Shown piece by piece: positions 1 to 9,006 of a stretch of DNA of 64,000 bases. How positions within the stretch are numbered: position 1 is the stretch's first letter; every line of letters starts with the position of its first letter. The translations under genes were made by a program, and so were the position numbers. The stretch is from Streptomyces reniochalinae (lineage in GTDB: Bacteria > Actinomycetota > Actinomycetes > Streptomycetales > Streptomycetaceae), in NCBI RefSeq assembly GCF_003323735.1, contig NZ_QOIM01000025.1, positions 180,068-244,067 on the forward strand. Reading direction: 5' to 3'. The notes under the pieces are model-generated. The model was not told the origin of the DNA. It searched no databases and was given only the letters and a program-made list of their open reading frames with translations.

Positions 1-1
1 G

Positions 2-43
2 GCCCACCGCGGCGGCGCCCGGCACCGGCAGATCGGGGCGTGA
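2..43 (+). CDS. 3' end of an upstream gene (partial, unidentified)
   Basis: One frame is open from the window edge and ends in TGA at 41-43, one base before the ATG of the SGNH hydrolase. The 13 visible residues end in RHRQIGA. The close spacing suggests an upstream gene in the same operon, but 13 residues cannot identify it and the frame could be chance. Confidence 0.3.
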   Translation, partial: AHRGGARHRQIGA

Positions 44-44
44 C

Positions 45-1817
45 ATGACGGCACCACCACCTGCCTCCGCACCGCGACCCGCGACCGCACCACCACCCGC
101 GTCCCCCTCGATCCCCTCCCCCACGCGCGAGCCCGCGGCCCCGGACGCCGGAACGCGGCGCGCCGCCCCGGAAGCCGGAAAGGAGCGCGCCGGAACGGGG
201 CGCGCGGCACCGGGCGCGCCCTACACCGACCCGACCCTCGGCATCCCGGTGTCCACCTCGTGGCGCGGCGAGCCCCGCAACCGGCTGGTGGCCCTCGGCG
301 ACTCCCTCACCGAGGGGTTCCAGAGCTGCGCCGTCTTCCGCACCGACCTGTCCTACCCGGCGATCATCGCCCACGAGCTGGGCTGGTCCGCGCACTTCCG
401 CCACCCCAGCTACGAGGGCTGCGGCGGGCTCCCGCTCAACCTGGAGTTGCTGCTGCGCGACCTGGAGGAGCACTGCGGCAAGGACCTCGACTGGTGGGAC
501 ACGCCCGCGGCCCTCTTCCGGGCGCGCCGGTTCATGGACAAGGTGGAGGACTACTGGGAGCGCGGCGCCGGCTGCGCTCCGGCCACGACCACGGCCGTCA
601 ACCACAACCTGGCGGTCTTCGGCTGGGATTTGCGGGACGCGCTGGACAAGTCGGCCGACGTGTGCCGGAAGATGATCGGCGCCCCACGCGACGACCTGGT
701 GCGGCAGATGGTCGGCAACCCCGGGGAGCGTGCCGCGCTGCGCGCCCTGCCCACCCGCCCGCCCGCCGCGGGAGCGCTCACTCAGGTGGGCGCCGCGCGG
801 CTGCTGGGCGAGCAGACGGGCGAGCGCCAGGACGAGCGAGCGGACGGCGAAGGCTCCGGCGAGGACACGCGGGAGGGGCGAGGCGGACGGGACCCCGACC
901 CCGACCACGGGATCGAGACCCTCATCGTCTTCCTCGGGGCCAACAACGCCCTCTCCTCGGTCATCGAACTCGACGTCACCTGGAGCGGCCCCGGCTACGA
1001 CGACCTGCGCGAGAAGGGCAAGTACACGGTCTGGCGGCCCGAGCACTTCGCCTCCGAGCTGCGGCAGCTCGCGGACGAGATCGGGCAGATCCGCGCACGG
1101 CACGTCATCTGGTGCGCCGTACCGCACGTGACGATCGCGCCCATCGCGCGGGGCGTGCACGGGAAGGCGGAGCCGGGCTCGCGCTACTTCCCGTACTACA
1201 CGCGGCCCTGGATCGGTGACAGCGACTTCGACGTGCGGCGCGACCCGCATCTGACGGGCGAGCAGGCACGCGACGTGGACGCGGCGATCGACCAGTACAA
1301 CGACGCGATGGCCGACGTCGTGCGGGCGGCACGCCGGGCTGGGCGCGACTGGTATCTGCTCGATACGGCCGGTCTGCTGGACCGGCTGGCGTGCCGCCGC
1401 TACTTCGAGGACGAGGCGGCGCGGCCCGACTGGTGGTCACCGTATCCGCTGCCCCGCGAGCTGCGGGCGCTCGATCCGGTACCCAACTCGCGGTTCCTGC
1501 TCAGCGACGGTGAGCGGCGCAGCGACGGCGGGCTCTTCTCGCTGGACGGCGTGCACCCCACGACCGTGGCCTACGGGATTCTCGCCCAGGAACTGATGGG
1601 GGTGATGCGTACCGCAGGCGTGGAGTTCCGCACCCCGTACGGGGGCGATCCCCGGCCCGACCCGGTGCGGGTGGACTTCCAGCGCCTGGTGCGCCGGGAC
1701 ACGCTCATCAACCGCCCGCCCGCCAACGTCACCTCGGGCCTCCAGATCATCGGCTGGGCCGACGAGGCGCTGGACGTGCTGGGCCGCGCCCTGTGGTTCG
1801 GCCGCAAGGGGAAGTAG
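45..1817 (+). CDS. SGNH/GDSL-family hydrolase
   Basis: A 590-residue serine esterase/lipase-type hydrolase. The block I GDSLTEG motif is at residues 85-91 with nucleophile Ser87. The C-terminal DGVHP motif places the catalytic Asp and His at 501 and 504. A LGANNA segment in mid-protein fits the block III Asn. The first ~60 residues are Ala/Pro-rich and disordered-looking, with no clear signal peptide. Residues ~250-290 are a charged Gly/Arg/Glu-rich insertion. It is followed by 21-bp tandem repeats and then the polysaccharide genes. A role in removing or transferring acyl groups on the polymer is inference; the fold assignment is firm. Confidence 0.85.
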   Translation: MTAPPPASAPRPATAPPPASPSIPSPTREPAAPDAGTRRAAPEAGKERAGTGRAAPGAPYTDPTLGIPVSTSWRGEPRNRLVALGDSLTEGFQSCAVFRTDLSYPAIIAHELGWSAHFRHPSYEGCGGLPLNLELLLRDLEEHCGKDLDWWDTPAALFRARRFMDKVEDYWERGAGCAPATTTAVNHNLAVFGWDLRDALDKSADVCRKMIGAPRDDLVRQMVGNPGERAALRALPTRPPAAGALTQVGAARLLGEQTGERQDERADGEGSGEDTREGRGGRDPDPDHGIETLIVFLGANNALSSVIELDVTWSGPGYDDLREKGKYTVWRPEHFASELRQLADEIGQIRARHVIWCAVPHVTIAPIARGVHGKAEPGSRYFPYYTRPWIGDSDFDVRRDPHLTGEQARDVDAAIDQYNDAMADVVRAARRAGRDWYLLDTAGLLDRLACRRYFEDEAARPDWWSPYPLPRELRALDPVPNSRFLLSDGERRSDGGLFSLDGVHPTTVAYGILAQELMGVMRTAGVEFRTPYGGDPRPDPVRVDFQRLVRRDTLINRPPANVTSGLQIIGWADEALDVLGRALWFGRKGK

Positions 1818-1855
1818 CCGCCGGTAGCGGAAGCTGCGGCACCGGGGCGCACCCA

Positions 1856-1918
1856 CCGGCCGGGCGGTGCACACCTCCGGCCGGGCGGTGCACGCCTCCG
1901 GCCGGGCGGTGCACGCCC
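1856..1918. repeat. Three tandem 21-bp repeats
   Basis: Three head-to-tail copies of a 21-bp unit starting ccggccgggcggtgcac lie at 1856-1876, 1877-1897 and 1898-1918, differing at one or two bases. Each holds the 6-bp palindrome gtgcac. They begin 38 bp after the hydrolase stop. No coding role is evident; they could fold in RNA or be slippage products. Confidence 0.85.
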
Positions 1919-2010
1919 GCCGTCCGGGACGAGCGCGCCACCGGCCGGGCGGGCCACCCGGCGCCGCGGGGGCCCGGCGCGTGCGGCCGCCCGGAAACCG
2001 GAGGACGGGC

Positions 2011-2511
2011 TCAGCTTCCGTTCCCGTGCCGGACCAGCGCCCACGCCAGGCAGCCGAAGGCGGCCGTGTTGCAGACGGTCCGCACGACGTTCCAGCGGTT
2101 CCACGCGCCCTCGAACCGCTCCCGCAGCCCGGCCAGCCGCTCAGGGTCCCTGGGCAGGCCGCCGGCGTCCAGCGCGTCGTTGAGCGGGACGTTGAACCCC
2201 ATGGTGATCACGAGAACGGCGAGGTACAGCACGGCCGCCACCGCGATCCACGGCAGCGTGCCCGTGCTGCCGCCGCCCCACAGCCGCAGCGCTCCCGCGG
2301 TGAGGATCAGCGCGAGCGACCCGACGAACACCAGCAGGAACCAGCCGTTCAGGATGGCGGCGTTGATCCGCTGCATGCCCTCCACGAACGTCCGGTCCGC
2401 GGCCCGCCGCAGCCCCGGCATGACGGCGACGGCGAAGCCGTAGTAGAGGCCCGCGCTCACCCCGGTGAGCAGGACGGCCCCCACGAGTGAGACCCCTTGC
2501 AGCGCCCGCAC
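2011..2511 (-). CDS. DUF1772 membrane protein
   Basis: A 166-residue protein of the DUF1772 (anthrone-oxygenase-like) family, with about four transmembrane segments: VSLVGAVLLTGVSAGLYYGF, WFLLVFVGSLALILTAG, WIAVAAVLYLAVLVITMGF and a C-terminal helix. The FNVPLNDAL motif and the RWNVVRT stretch are typical. A longer frame extends upstream, but the GTG at 2511 has a GAGGGG Shine-Dalgarno about six bases upstream. It is transcribed against the surrounding polysaccharide genes, so it is probably a separate unit. Its biochemical function is unknown. Confidence 0.8.
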   Translation of the reverse strand: MRALQGVSLVGAVLLTGVSAGLYYGFAVAVMPGLRRAADRTFVEGMQRINAAILNGWFLLVFVGSLALILTAGALRLWGGGSTGTLPWIAVAAVLYLAVLVITMGFNVPLNDALDAGGLPRDPERLAGLRERFEGAWNRWNVVRTVCNTAAFGCLAWALVRHGNGS

Positions 2512-2757
2512 GCCCTTCCCCTCTCTCTGCGCCCACGTCCTGGTGCCCCGCACAGGGAAGGTGCGGGTACGGCTCCAGCCAACCGGACGGAGCCGCGCGG
2601 TCCCATGGCCCGTGCGCTCAGGAGAATGTGCGGGCGTCTGCACCGCCACGCGTGGGACCAGTCAGGAAAAAGCGGGACATGACCGGCGTGCCGCACGGGT
2701 TCGACAGTCGGATTTTGTCAAGGTCACTCTGCTTCATCCCGGGAGGCGGAGTCGTCC

Positions 2758-3984
2758 ATGCCGAAACTGCTGGCACAGTGCACTGAACGGCGCGGCAGCG
2801 AGCCACGGGGGCGGATGACCGTCCTGCATCTCGCTCAACCCGTCGAGGGCGGCGTGGCACGCGTCGTCACCGCTCTGGCACGGGCACAGGTCCGTGCCGG
2901 GCTGCGCGTCGTGGTCGCCTGTCCCCGTGGCGGCACGCTGGAGCGGGACGCGGCCGCCGCGGGCGCGCTGACCGCGCACTGGCCCGCGGTCCGCGAACCC
3001 GGAGCGCGCCTCGCCCTGGAGATGTACGGCGTACGACGGCTGGTCCTCGGGTTCCGCCCCGACCTGGTGCACGCGCACAGCGCGAAGGCCGGACTCGCGG
3101 CGCGGCTGGCGCTGCGCGCCCGCGTCCCCACGATCCACCAGCCGCACGCCTGGTCCTTCGAGGCCGCACGGGGCCGAACCGCGCTGCCGGCCCGCGCCTG
3201 GGAACGGTACGCGACACGGTGGGCGGACCGGGTGCTGTGCGTGAGCGAGGCCGAGCGGGAGACAGGACGCGGCGCCGGACTCGACGCCCGCTGGTCGGTC
3301 GTGCGCAACGGGGTGGACCTGGAGAGGTTCGCCGCCGCCCCTTCGGGCCCGCCGCCACCCGGCGCACCGCCGGAAGCCGCGGGGCCCGCGGCGCTGCGGG
3401 AGAGGGCCGGGGCGGCGCCGCTGGTGGTGTGCGTGGGCCGGCTGTGCGAACAGAAGGGACAGCGCCACCTCTTGGCGGCCTGGCCGCGCATCGCCGCCCG
3501 GGTCCCCGGTGCCCGGCTGGTGCTCGTCGGTGACGGACCCGACCGTGACCGGCTGACGCGGTCGGCGCCGCGCGGCGTGGTGTTCGCCGGCGCGCGGGAG
3601 CAGGTGGACGCGTGGTACGCGGTCGCCGACCTGGTGGTGCTGCCGTCCCTGTGGGAGGGCATGGCCCTCACCCCGCTGGAGGCGATGGCCTGCGGGCGTC
3701 CCGTCGTCGTCACCGACGTGGACGGCTCGCGCGAACTGCTGCCCCCGGGGCAGGAAACCACCTGTCTCGTCCCGCCGGGCGACCCGGCAGCGCTGGCCGA
3801 CACCGTCGCGGCGCTGTGCTTGGACGCGCGGCTGCGCCAGGAGTTGGCGCAGGCCGCTCTCAAGCACGTGCGCGCCGAGTTCGACGTGCGTGAGACGGCC
3901 GCCGCCGTGCTGAAGCTGTACCAGGAGGTGCTCAGGGAGCGGTGTGCGCCCGGCGTCCCCGCCGGGCTGTCGGAGGACCGATGA
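2758..3984 (+). CDS. GT4-family glycosyltransferase
   Basis: A 408-residue GT-B enzyme of family GT4, expected to move an activated sugar onto a lipid-linked acceptor at the cytoplasmic membrane face. The N-terminal Rossmann half begins TVLHLAQPVEGGVARVV with the Gly-rich acceptor loop. The C-terminal half has VVCVGRLCEQKGQRHLLAAW, and then EGMALTPLEAMACGRPVV, the E-x7-E donor-binding motif, near residues 299-317. The ATG at 2758 is preceded by GGGAGGCGGAG. An internal ATG at 2815 is possible but has poorer spacing. This is the first gene of an eight-gene run with overlapping starts and stops. Donor and acceptor sugars cannot be read from sequence. Confidence 0.9.
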   Translation: MPKLLAQCTERRGSEPRGRMTVLHLAQPVEGGVARVVTALARAQVRAGLRVVVACPRGGTLERDAAAAGALTAHWPAVREPGARLALEMYGVRRLVLGFRPDLVHAHSAKAGLAARLALRARVPTIHQPHAWSFEAARGRTALPARAWERYATRWADRVLCVSEAERETGRGAGLDARWSVVRNGVDLERFAAAPSGPPPPGAPPEAAGPAALRERAGAAPLVVCVGRLCEQKGQRHLLAAWPRIAARVPGARLVLVGDGPDRDRLTRSAPRGVVFAGAREQVDAWYAVADLVVLPSLWEGMALTPLEAMACGRPVVVTDVDGSRELLPPGQETTCLVPPGDPAALADTVAALCLDARLRQELAQAALKHVRAEFDVRETAAAVLKLYQEVLRERCAPGVPAGLSEDR

Positions 3985-5753
3985 CCACCGACAGCGCGGG
4001 CAGTGCGCCGGCCCGGCGGGCCGCGGACACCGGCACGGACGGGACGGCCCTCCCCGACCGGCGGGAACCGCGCGCCCGGATGGACCTTCCGGCCGGAACC
4101 CCGGCCCCGCGGGGGACGGCGGAGCCGGACGAGGCCGCGTCCGCGCCCGCCCGGACCGCTCCCGTCCTACCCCACCCGGTGTCGGGCACGGGCCCCGGGG
4201 ACGAGGCGGCCGTGGCGCCGGAGCCCGGCGGCCGGCTGACCGTACCGACGGCGCCGCCCGAGCAAGTGCCCTCCGTGCCCGCGGTGCCCTCCGTGCGTGT
4301 GCTCGCGGTGCCGCCGGCGCGCGGTCCGGTCTCGGCGGGACCGCCCCGCTCCGCTGCCCGGCGCCGGCGCGCGGCGGCCGCGGAGCTGGCCGCCTGCGAC
4401 CTGGCGGGAACCGCCACCGCCGTGCTGGTCTGCGCGGGCGGCCGGGCCGCGCCGCTCCTGCTGGCCTCCGCCGGCGCGGGCCTGCTGGCGCTGTGCGCGC
4501 GGGCGGGCCTGTACCGCCCGTGCCTCGACCCGCAGGCGCTGGACGAACTGCCCGCGCTCGGCGCACGGGTGGCCGCCGCCTGGTGCGTGGGGGTGACCGT
4601 GCTGGCGGTGTGCGGCGGCTCCGACGCGCTGAGCCTGGCCGGCATGCTCGCCGGGGTCACCCTCACCACCGCGCTGGCCTGCGCGGCGCGCGCTCTGGCG
4701 CACGGGCTGCGCCGCCACCGGGGGCGCCTCAGCCCGCGTGCCGCCCTGGTCGTGGGGCGCGGCGGGACGGCGCATGCGGTCACAGCGGCCCTGCTGGAGC
4801 GGTCGCGCTACGGGCTGCGCCCTGTGGCGCTGGTGGAACCGGCGGCCGAGGACGCGCCGGGCCCGCCGCCCGGCACGGGCGCCTGCCCCGCACCGTCCCC
4901 GCTGCCGGTCGTCGCCACCCTGGACGAGGTGGCGCGGGAGGTGGCGCGCAGCGCCGTCCAGGACGTCGTCTTCGTCCGCTCCCCCTGGGAGGAGGCGGAC
5001 ACCGCCGCGCTCGCCGGGCTGCTGGGACGGTACGGAGTGACCGGCTGGCTGGTACGGCCCGGCTGCGCGCTGGGAGCGCACGGCCCGCACGCCTCTCCCG
5101 GCGGCGGCCCCACCCGCGACGCCCACCTGTGGGGCTTCAGCTGCCGCCGCCTGGTGCTGGACTGCCCGCGCCCGCGTACCGGGCTGCGCAAGCGGGTGCT
5201 CGACCTCGCGCTGGTGGTCCCCGCGCTGGTGGCGGCGGCCCCGCTGCTGGCCGCCTGCGCGCTGGCCGTACGGCTGCTGGACGGGCCCGACGTGCTCTTC
5301 CGGCAGGAGCGGATCGGCCAGGGCGGGCGGCCCTTCACCCTGTTGAAGTTCCGCACGGTGCGGCCCGCGGACCAGCACGAGGCCGCGACCCGGTGGACAG
5401 TCGCCGGTGACACGCGCACCAGCCGGGTCGGCAGAGTGCTGCGCCGCACCTCGCTCGACGAACTGCCGCAGCTGTGGAACGTCGTGCGCGGCGACATGAG
5501 CCTAGTCGGGCCCCGCCCCGAACGCCCCTTCTTCGTAGGCCAGTTCAGCAGGATCCACCCCGGCTACGCGCAGCGGCACCGCACGCCCGTCGGCATCACC
5601 GGGCTGGCGCAGGTCCACGGGCTGCGCGGTGACACCTCCATCGAGGACCGCGCCCGGTTCGACAACCACTACATCGAGACCTGGTCGCTGTGGCAGGACG
5701 TGCGCATCATGTGCCGCACCGTCACCTCGTTCTTCCGCCTGGAGGGCCGGTGA
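3981..5753 (+). CDS. Polyprenyl-phosphate sugar phosphotransferase (initiating enzyme)
   Basis: A 590-residue exopolysaccharide initiating transferase (WcaJ/CpsE-like) that should load the first sugar-1-phosphate onto undecaprenyl phosphate. The first ~115 residues are Pro/Ala-rich and disordered-looking, followed by hydrophobic segments and a nucleotide-binding-like core. The catalytic bacterial sugar transferase domain starts near residue 403 (KRVLDLALVVPALVAAAPLL). It holds LFRQERIGQGG, the KFRT segment, RRTSLDELPQLWNVVRGDMS, LVGPRPERP and the GITGLAQVHG motif. Its ATG overlaps the previous stop by 4 bp and has GGAGGA upstream. This gene marks the locus as lipid-linked polysaccharide synthesis. 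Confidence 0.92.
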   Translation: MTTDSAGSAPARRAADTGTDGTALPDRREPRARMDLPAGTPAPRGTAEPDEAASAPARTAPVLPHPVSGTGPGDEAAVAPEPGGRLTVPTAPPEQVPSVPAVPSVRVLAVPPARGPVSAGPPRSAARRRRAAAAELAACDLAGTATAVLVCAGGRAAPLLLASAGAGLLALCARAGLYRPCLDPQALDELPALGARVAAAWCVGVTVLAVCGGSDALSLAGMLAGVTLTTALACAARALAHGLRRHRGRLSPRAALVVGRGGTAHAVTAALLERSRYGLRPVALVEPAAEDAPGPPPGTGACPAPSPLPVVATLDEVAREVARSAVQDVVFVRSPWEEADTAALAGLLGRYGVTGWLVRPGCALGAHGPHASPGGGPTRDAHLWGFSCRRLVLDCPRPRTGLRKRVLDLALVVPALVAAAPLLAACALAVRLLDGPDVLFRQERIGQGGRPFTLLKFRTVRPADQHEAATRWTVAGDTRTSRVGRVLRRTSLDELPQLWNVVRGDMSLVGPRPERPFFVGQFSRIHPGYAQRHRTPVGITGLAQVHGLRGDTSIEDRARFDNHYIETWSLWQDVRIMCRTVTSFFRLEGR

Positions 5754-7138
5754 GGGCGCTGCCCGCGGGGGCGGGCGCCGCGGTGTCGGGCTCTCCCCTT
5801 CCCCGGCTCGTGCGGTACGGGCCTGTGGTGCCCGTCGTGGGGACGGTCCTGCTCCTGTGCGCCCCGGCAGGACGTACGAGCCTGGACGGGCAGGGCGGTG
5901 TCACGCTCGCGGACGCCGCCTCGGGTGCGCTCGTGGTCTGGTGCGTGCTCAGGCTGGTCCGGGGGGACGGGCGCGGCGCGTCGGGCCCGGTGCTGACCTG
6001 GCAGGCCGCGCTCGTGCTCGGTGCTCCGGCCGCGGCGTTCGCCGCCGCGACGATCGCCGCCGCCGACCCCGCCGCCGGGCTGCCCGGGTTCGTGCGCTAC
6101 CTCCAGTTGTTCGTCCTCGTCCCCTCGGCGGTGCTGTTGTCGCTGCGGGACGCGCGCGACGCGCGGCTGGTGTGCGCGGCGGTGGTGCTGCTGGCACTCG
6201 TGCAGGGCGCGGTCGGTGTCGTCCAGTCCGCCACCGGGACCGGCGCCTCCTACATGGGCGAGAACGTACGGGCCGTGGGCACCTTCGGCGCCCTCGACGT
6301 GATGGGCATGGCGACGGTCGTCTCCTACGGGCTGGTGACCACGCTCGCGGTTGCTCTCGCCCCGCCCGCCGCCGCGCCCCGCCGGCTGCGGCCGTACGCG
6401 CTGGGCTGCGCGGTACTGCTGCTGGCGCCGCTGGCCCTCTCCTACAGCCGGGGCGCGTGGATCGCGACCGCGGCGGCGTGTGCGCTGCTGGTCGCCCTGC
6501 GCGGGGCGCGGACGGCGGTGCCTGTCCTCGCCGCGCTGGCGGCCGCCGCGGTGGTGCTGGTCGGCGGCCTGTCGGTGGGTTCCGAGCAGCTCGCCGAGCG
6601 CGCCCGCAGCATCACCGAGGTCTCCTCCTCGCCCGACCAGTCGGTGACCGACCGTTACAGCCTGTGGAGCGCGGCGGTCGGCATGTGGCGTGCGGCGCCC
6701 GCGACGGGCGTCGGCCCCAAGGGGTTTCCCGCGCACCGCGACGCGCACGCCTCCCTCGCGCTCTCCTCAGGCAGCGACACGGCGGGCGCCGGGGTGCGCT
6801 TCCAGCGGGAGCCGCTGCTGTCGCCGCACAACATGTACCTCCTCGTCCTGAGCGAGCAGGGGCTCGTGGGCGCCGTCGCCCTCGTCGGCTCCTGGGCGGC
6901 GCTGCTGGTGTGCGGCCTGCGGCGGCTGCGCACCGCCCGCCGCGGAGGTGCGGGCTCCCGGGCCGCCGACTGCGGCATGGCCGCCGTCGGTCTCCTCGCC
7001 TGGCAGGGCATCGACTTCCTCTACGGCGACATCGGCGGCCCCTCCACCGTGCTGACCGCGCTCGTGCTGGGCCTGGCCGCCTGGTGGGCGCTCTCGCCCG
7101 CCGCGGAAGGGGCCGTCGACGGGGGCTCCACTCGATGA
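5750..7138 (+). CDS. O-antigen ligase/Wzy-type membrane polymerase or ligase
   Basis: A 462-residue polytopic protein with about eleven hydrophobic helices, of the O-antigen ligase (Wzy_C) superfamily. The periplasmic-type loop carries GMWRAAPATGVGPKGFP and a PHNMYLLVLSEQG segment with the conserved His, typical of WaaL/Wzy proteins. The GTG at 5750 overlaps the sugar transferase stop (GTGA) and has GGAGGG upstream; open frame further upstream is not used. In this operon it most likely polymerises lipid-linked repeat units or ligates polymer to an acceptor. Sequence does not separate these roles. Confidence 0.88.
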   Translation: MRALPAGAGAAVSGSPLPRLVRYGPVVPVVGTVLLLCAPAGRTSLDGQGGVTLADAASGALVVWCVLRLVRGDGRGASGPVLTWQAALVLGAPAAAFAAATIAAADPAAGLPGFVRYLQLFVLVPSAVLLSLRDARDARLVCAAVVLLALVQGAVGVVQSATGTGASYMGENVRAVGTFGALDVMGMATVVSYGLVTTLAVALAPPAAAPRRLRPYALGCAVLLLAPLALSYSRGAWIATAAACALLVALRGARTAVPVLAALAAAAVVLVGGLSVGSEQLAERARSITEVSSSPDQSVTDRYSLWSAAVGMWRAAPATGVGPKGFPAHRDAHASLALSSGSDTAGAGVRFQREPLLSPHNMYLLVLSEQGLVGAVALVGSWAALLVCGLRRLRTARRGGAGSRAADCGMAAVGLLAWQGIDFLYGDIGGPSTVLTALVLGLAAWWALSPAAEGAVDGGSTR

Positions 7139-9006
7139 CCGACACCACCCCCCGCCACCCCACCGTCTCCGCCGCCTCTGCCTCTCCCTCCGCTTCCCCT
7201 CTCGCTTCCGCGGGATCCGGGGGCGCGTCGGCGGACGCCCAGCACGCGACGGCGGGTTCACGGGAGGCGCCGGCCACCTCGCGGGGGCGCCCGCCCGGCG
7301 AGGCCCCCGCGCTCGGGCGGTTCCTCGCGTGGGCGGCCGCCGTCACGGCGGTGCTCACCGCTGCGGGGTCGCTGTTCGGGCTGCTACGGGACCAGTCCAT
7401 CGCCCGGCTGTTCGGCGCGGATGCCGACACCGACGCGTTCCTGGTGGCGTGGACGATTCCGGAGCTGGCCTCCACCCTGCTGATCGAGGACGCCATGGCG
7501 CTGGTCCTGGTGCCCGCCTTCAGTCTGGCGCTCTCCCGCCGGGCGGCGGCCTGCGCACGCACGGACGGCGCGCTGCCGGACGCCCCGGGGACGGACGTCA
7601 CGCTCACGGATGACCCGGTGCGGGCGCTGGTCGCCGCGACACTGCCCCGCCTGTCGCTGCTGCTGGCCGGGGCTGCCGGGCTCCTGGTGGTGGCAGCGCC
7701 CCAGGTGGTGCGGGTACTCGCGCCCGGGCTGCCCGACGCGGGGACGGCCGCCGCCTGCCTGCGGCTGACCGCGCTGACGGTCCTCACCTTCGGCCTGGCC
7801 GGATACTTCAGCGCCGCGCTCCGCGCCCACCGGCACTTCGTGGCGCCCGCGGCGATCTACGTCACCTACAACGCGGGCATCATCGCCGTGATGTACGCCG
7901 GGCACGGCCTGTGGGGCGTGCGGGCAGCGGCGCTCGGAGTCGCCGTCGGCGGGGCGCTGATGGTCCTCGTGCAGCTCCCGGCCTTCCTCTCCCGGCTCCC
8001 CGCACGCCGCGCCCGCCCCGCGCGCGGACAGCGCGCCGTCGCCCTGCCCGCCGGCGGTGCTGCGGCCGCCGGTGGGACTGCGGCCGACGGCGGCCCCGCG
8101 GCCGACGGCGGGACTTCGGCCCGCGGCGCGGCTGCGGGCGGTGCCGTGGGGGTCGGTCTCGGAGTCGTCGCGCCCGTCGTCACGTTCGCCGTCAGCCGCC
8201 AGGCGCAGGTCCTCTTCGAGCGCTTCATGGCCTCCTCGCTGCCTGCGGGTGCCATCTCGCACCTCAACTACGCGCAGAAGGTCGCCCAGTTGCCGATGGT
8301 GCTCTCGCTGATGGTGTGCACGGTGACGTTCCCCGTCGTCGCCCGCGCGATGGCCGACGGTGAGGCGGAGGTGGCCAGGCGGCGGGTCGAGAGGGATCTG
8401 GCGCTGGCCGGGATCGTGGTGCTGCTGGGGGCCGCGTACGTGGTCGCCTGCGCGCCGCAGCTGATCGGGCTGCTCTTCGAGCGGGGCGCCTTCGACGCGC
8501 GGGACACGGCCGCGACCGCCGCGGTGATGCGGGTCTACACCTGCGGGCTGCTGGGCCACAGCATGGTGGGCGCGCTGGTGCGCCCGTTCTTCTCCGGCAG
8601 CCGCCCGCCCTGGTACCCGGCCGTCGCCATGGGCGCGGGGCTCGCGGTCACCGCCGTGGCCGGAGTGGCGGCCGCGGGTCCGTGGGGCGTGTACGGCATC
8701 GCCGCCGCCAACGCGCTGGGCATCACCACCACCGCCGCGCTGCTGCTGCGCGGCCTCGGCGCCCGCGTGGTGGCCATCGACGTGCCCCGGGTGGCGGCCG
8801 GGCTGCTGCGCCTGCTGGTGGCCGCCGGCGCGGCCGCCGCCGCGGGCCGGCTCGCCGCGGGCCTGTTCCCGTCGCCGCTCGCCGCCGCGGCCGTCGGCGG
8901 AGCCGCCGTACTGGCCGCCTTCGCCGCGGTCGGCCGGCTGGTGGGGGCGCCGGAGTTGCCGAACCTGTTCGCCACCGTCACCCGGAGGATCACCCATGTC
9001 CGCTGA
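7135..9006 (+). CDS. MurJ/Wzx-like lipid-linked oligosaccharide flippase (MOP superfamily)
   Basis: A 623-residue MOP-superfamily exporter, closest in look to MurJ. LRDQSIARLFGADADTDAFLVAW matches the conserved MurJ N-terminal region, followed by multiple membrane helices and LFERGAFDARDTAATAAVM near the middle. The first ~60 residues are a Ser/Ala-rich cytoplasmic tail. A low-complexity Ala/Gly/Asp insertion of about 35 residues sits near 300-340, between helices. The ATG overlaps the preceding stop by 4 bp. In context it probably flips the lipid-linked repeat unit rather than lipid II; the housekeeping MurJ is expected elsewhere. That role is inferred from neighbours. Confidence 0.88.
   Translation: MTDTTPRHPTVSAASASPSASPLASAGSGGASADAQHATAGSREAPATSRGRPPGEAPALGRFLAWAAAVTAVLTAAGSLFGLLRDQSIARLFGADADTDAFLVAWTIPELASTLLIEDAMALVLVPAFSLALSRRAAACARTDGALPDAPGTDVTLTDDPVRALVAATLPRLSLLLAGAAGLLVVAAPQVVRVLAPGLPDAGTAAACLRLTALTVLTFGLAGYFSAALRAHRHFVAPAAIYVTYNAGIIAVMYAGHGLWGVRAAALGVAVGGALMVLVQLPAFLSRLPARRARPARGQRAVALPAGGAAAAGGTAADGGPAADGGTSARGAAAGGAVGVGLGVVAPVVTFAVSRQAQVLFERFMASSLPAGAISHLNYAQKVAQLPMVLSLMVCTVTFPVVARAMADGEAEVARRRVERDLALAGIVVLLGAAYVVACAPQLIGLLFERGAFDARDTAATAAVMRVYTCGLLGHSMVGALVRPFFSGSRPPWYPAVAMGAGLAVTAVAGVAAAGPWGVYGIAAANALGITTTAALLLRGLGARVVAIDVPRVAAGLLRLLVAAGAAAAAGRLAAGLFPSPLAAAAVGGAAVLAAFAAVGRLVGAPELPNLFATVTRRITHVR

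Noticed and set aside
5629..7134. Long open frame continuous with the flippase gene upstream of its chosen start
   Set aside because: It overlaps the Wzy-like gene in another frame, its translation is Arg/Gly/Ala-rich shadow sequence, and the ATG at 7135 has the standard 4-bp overlap.
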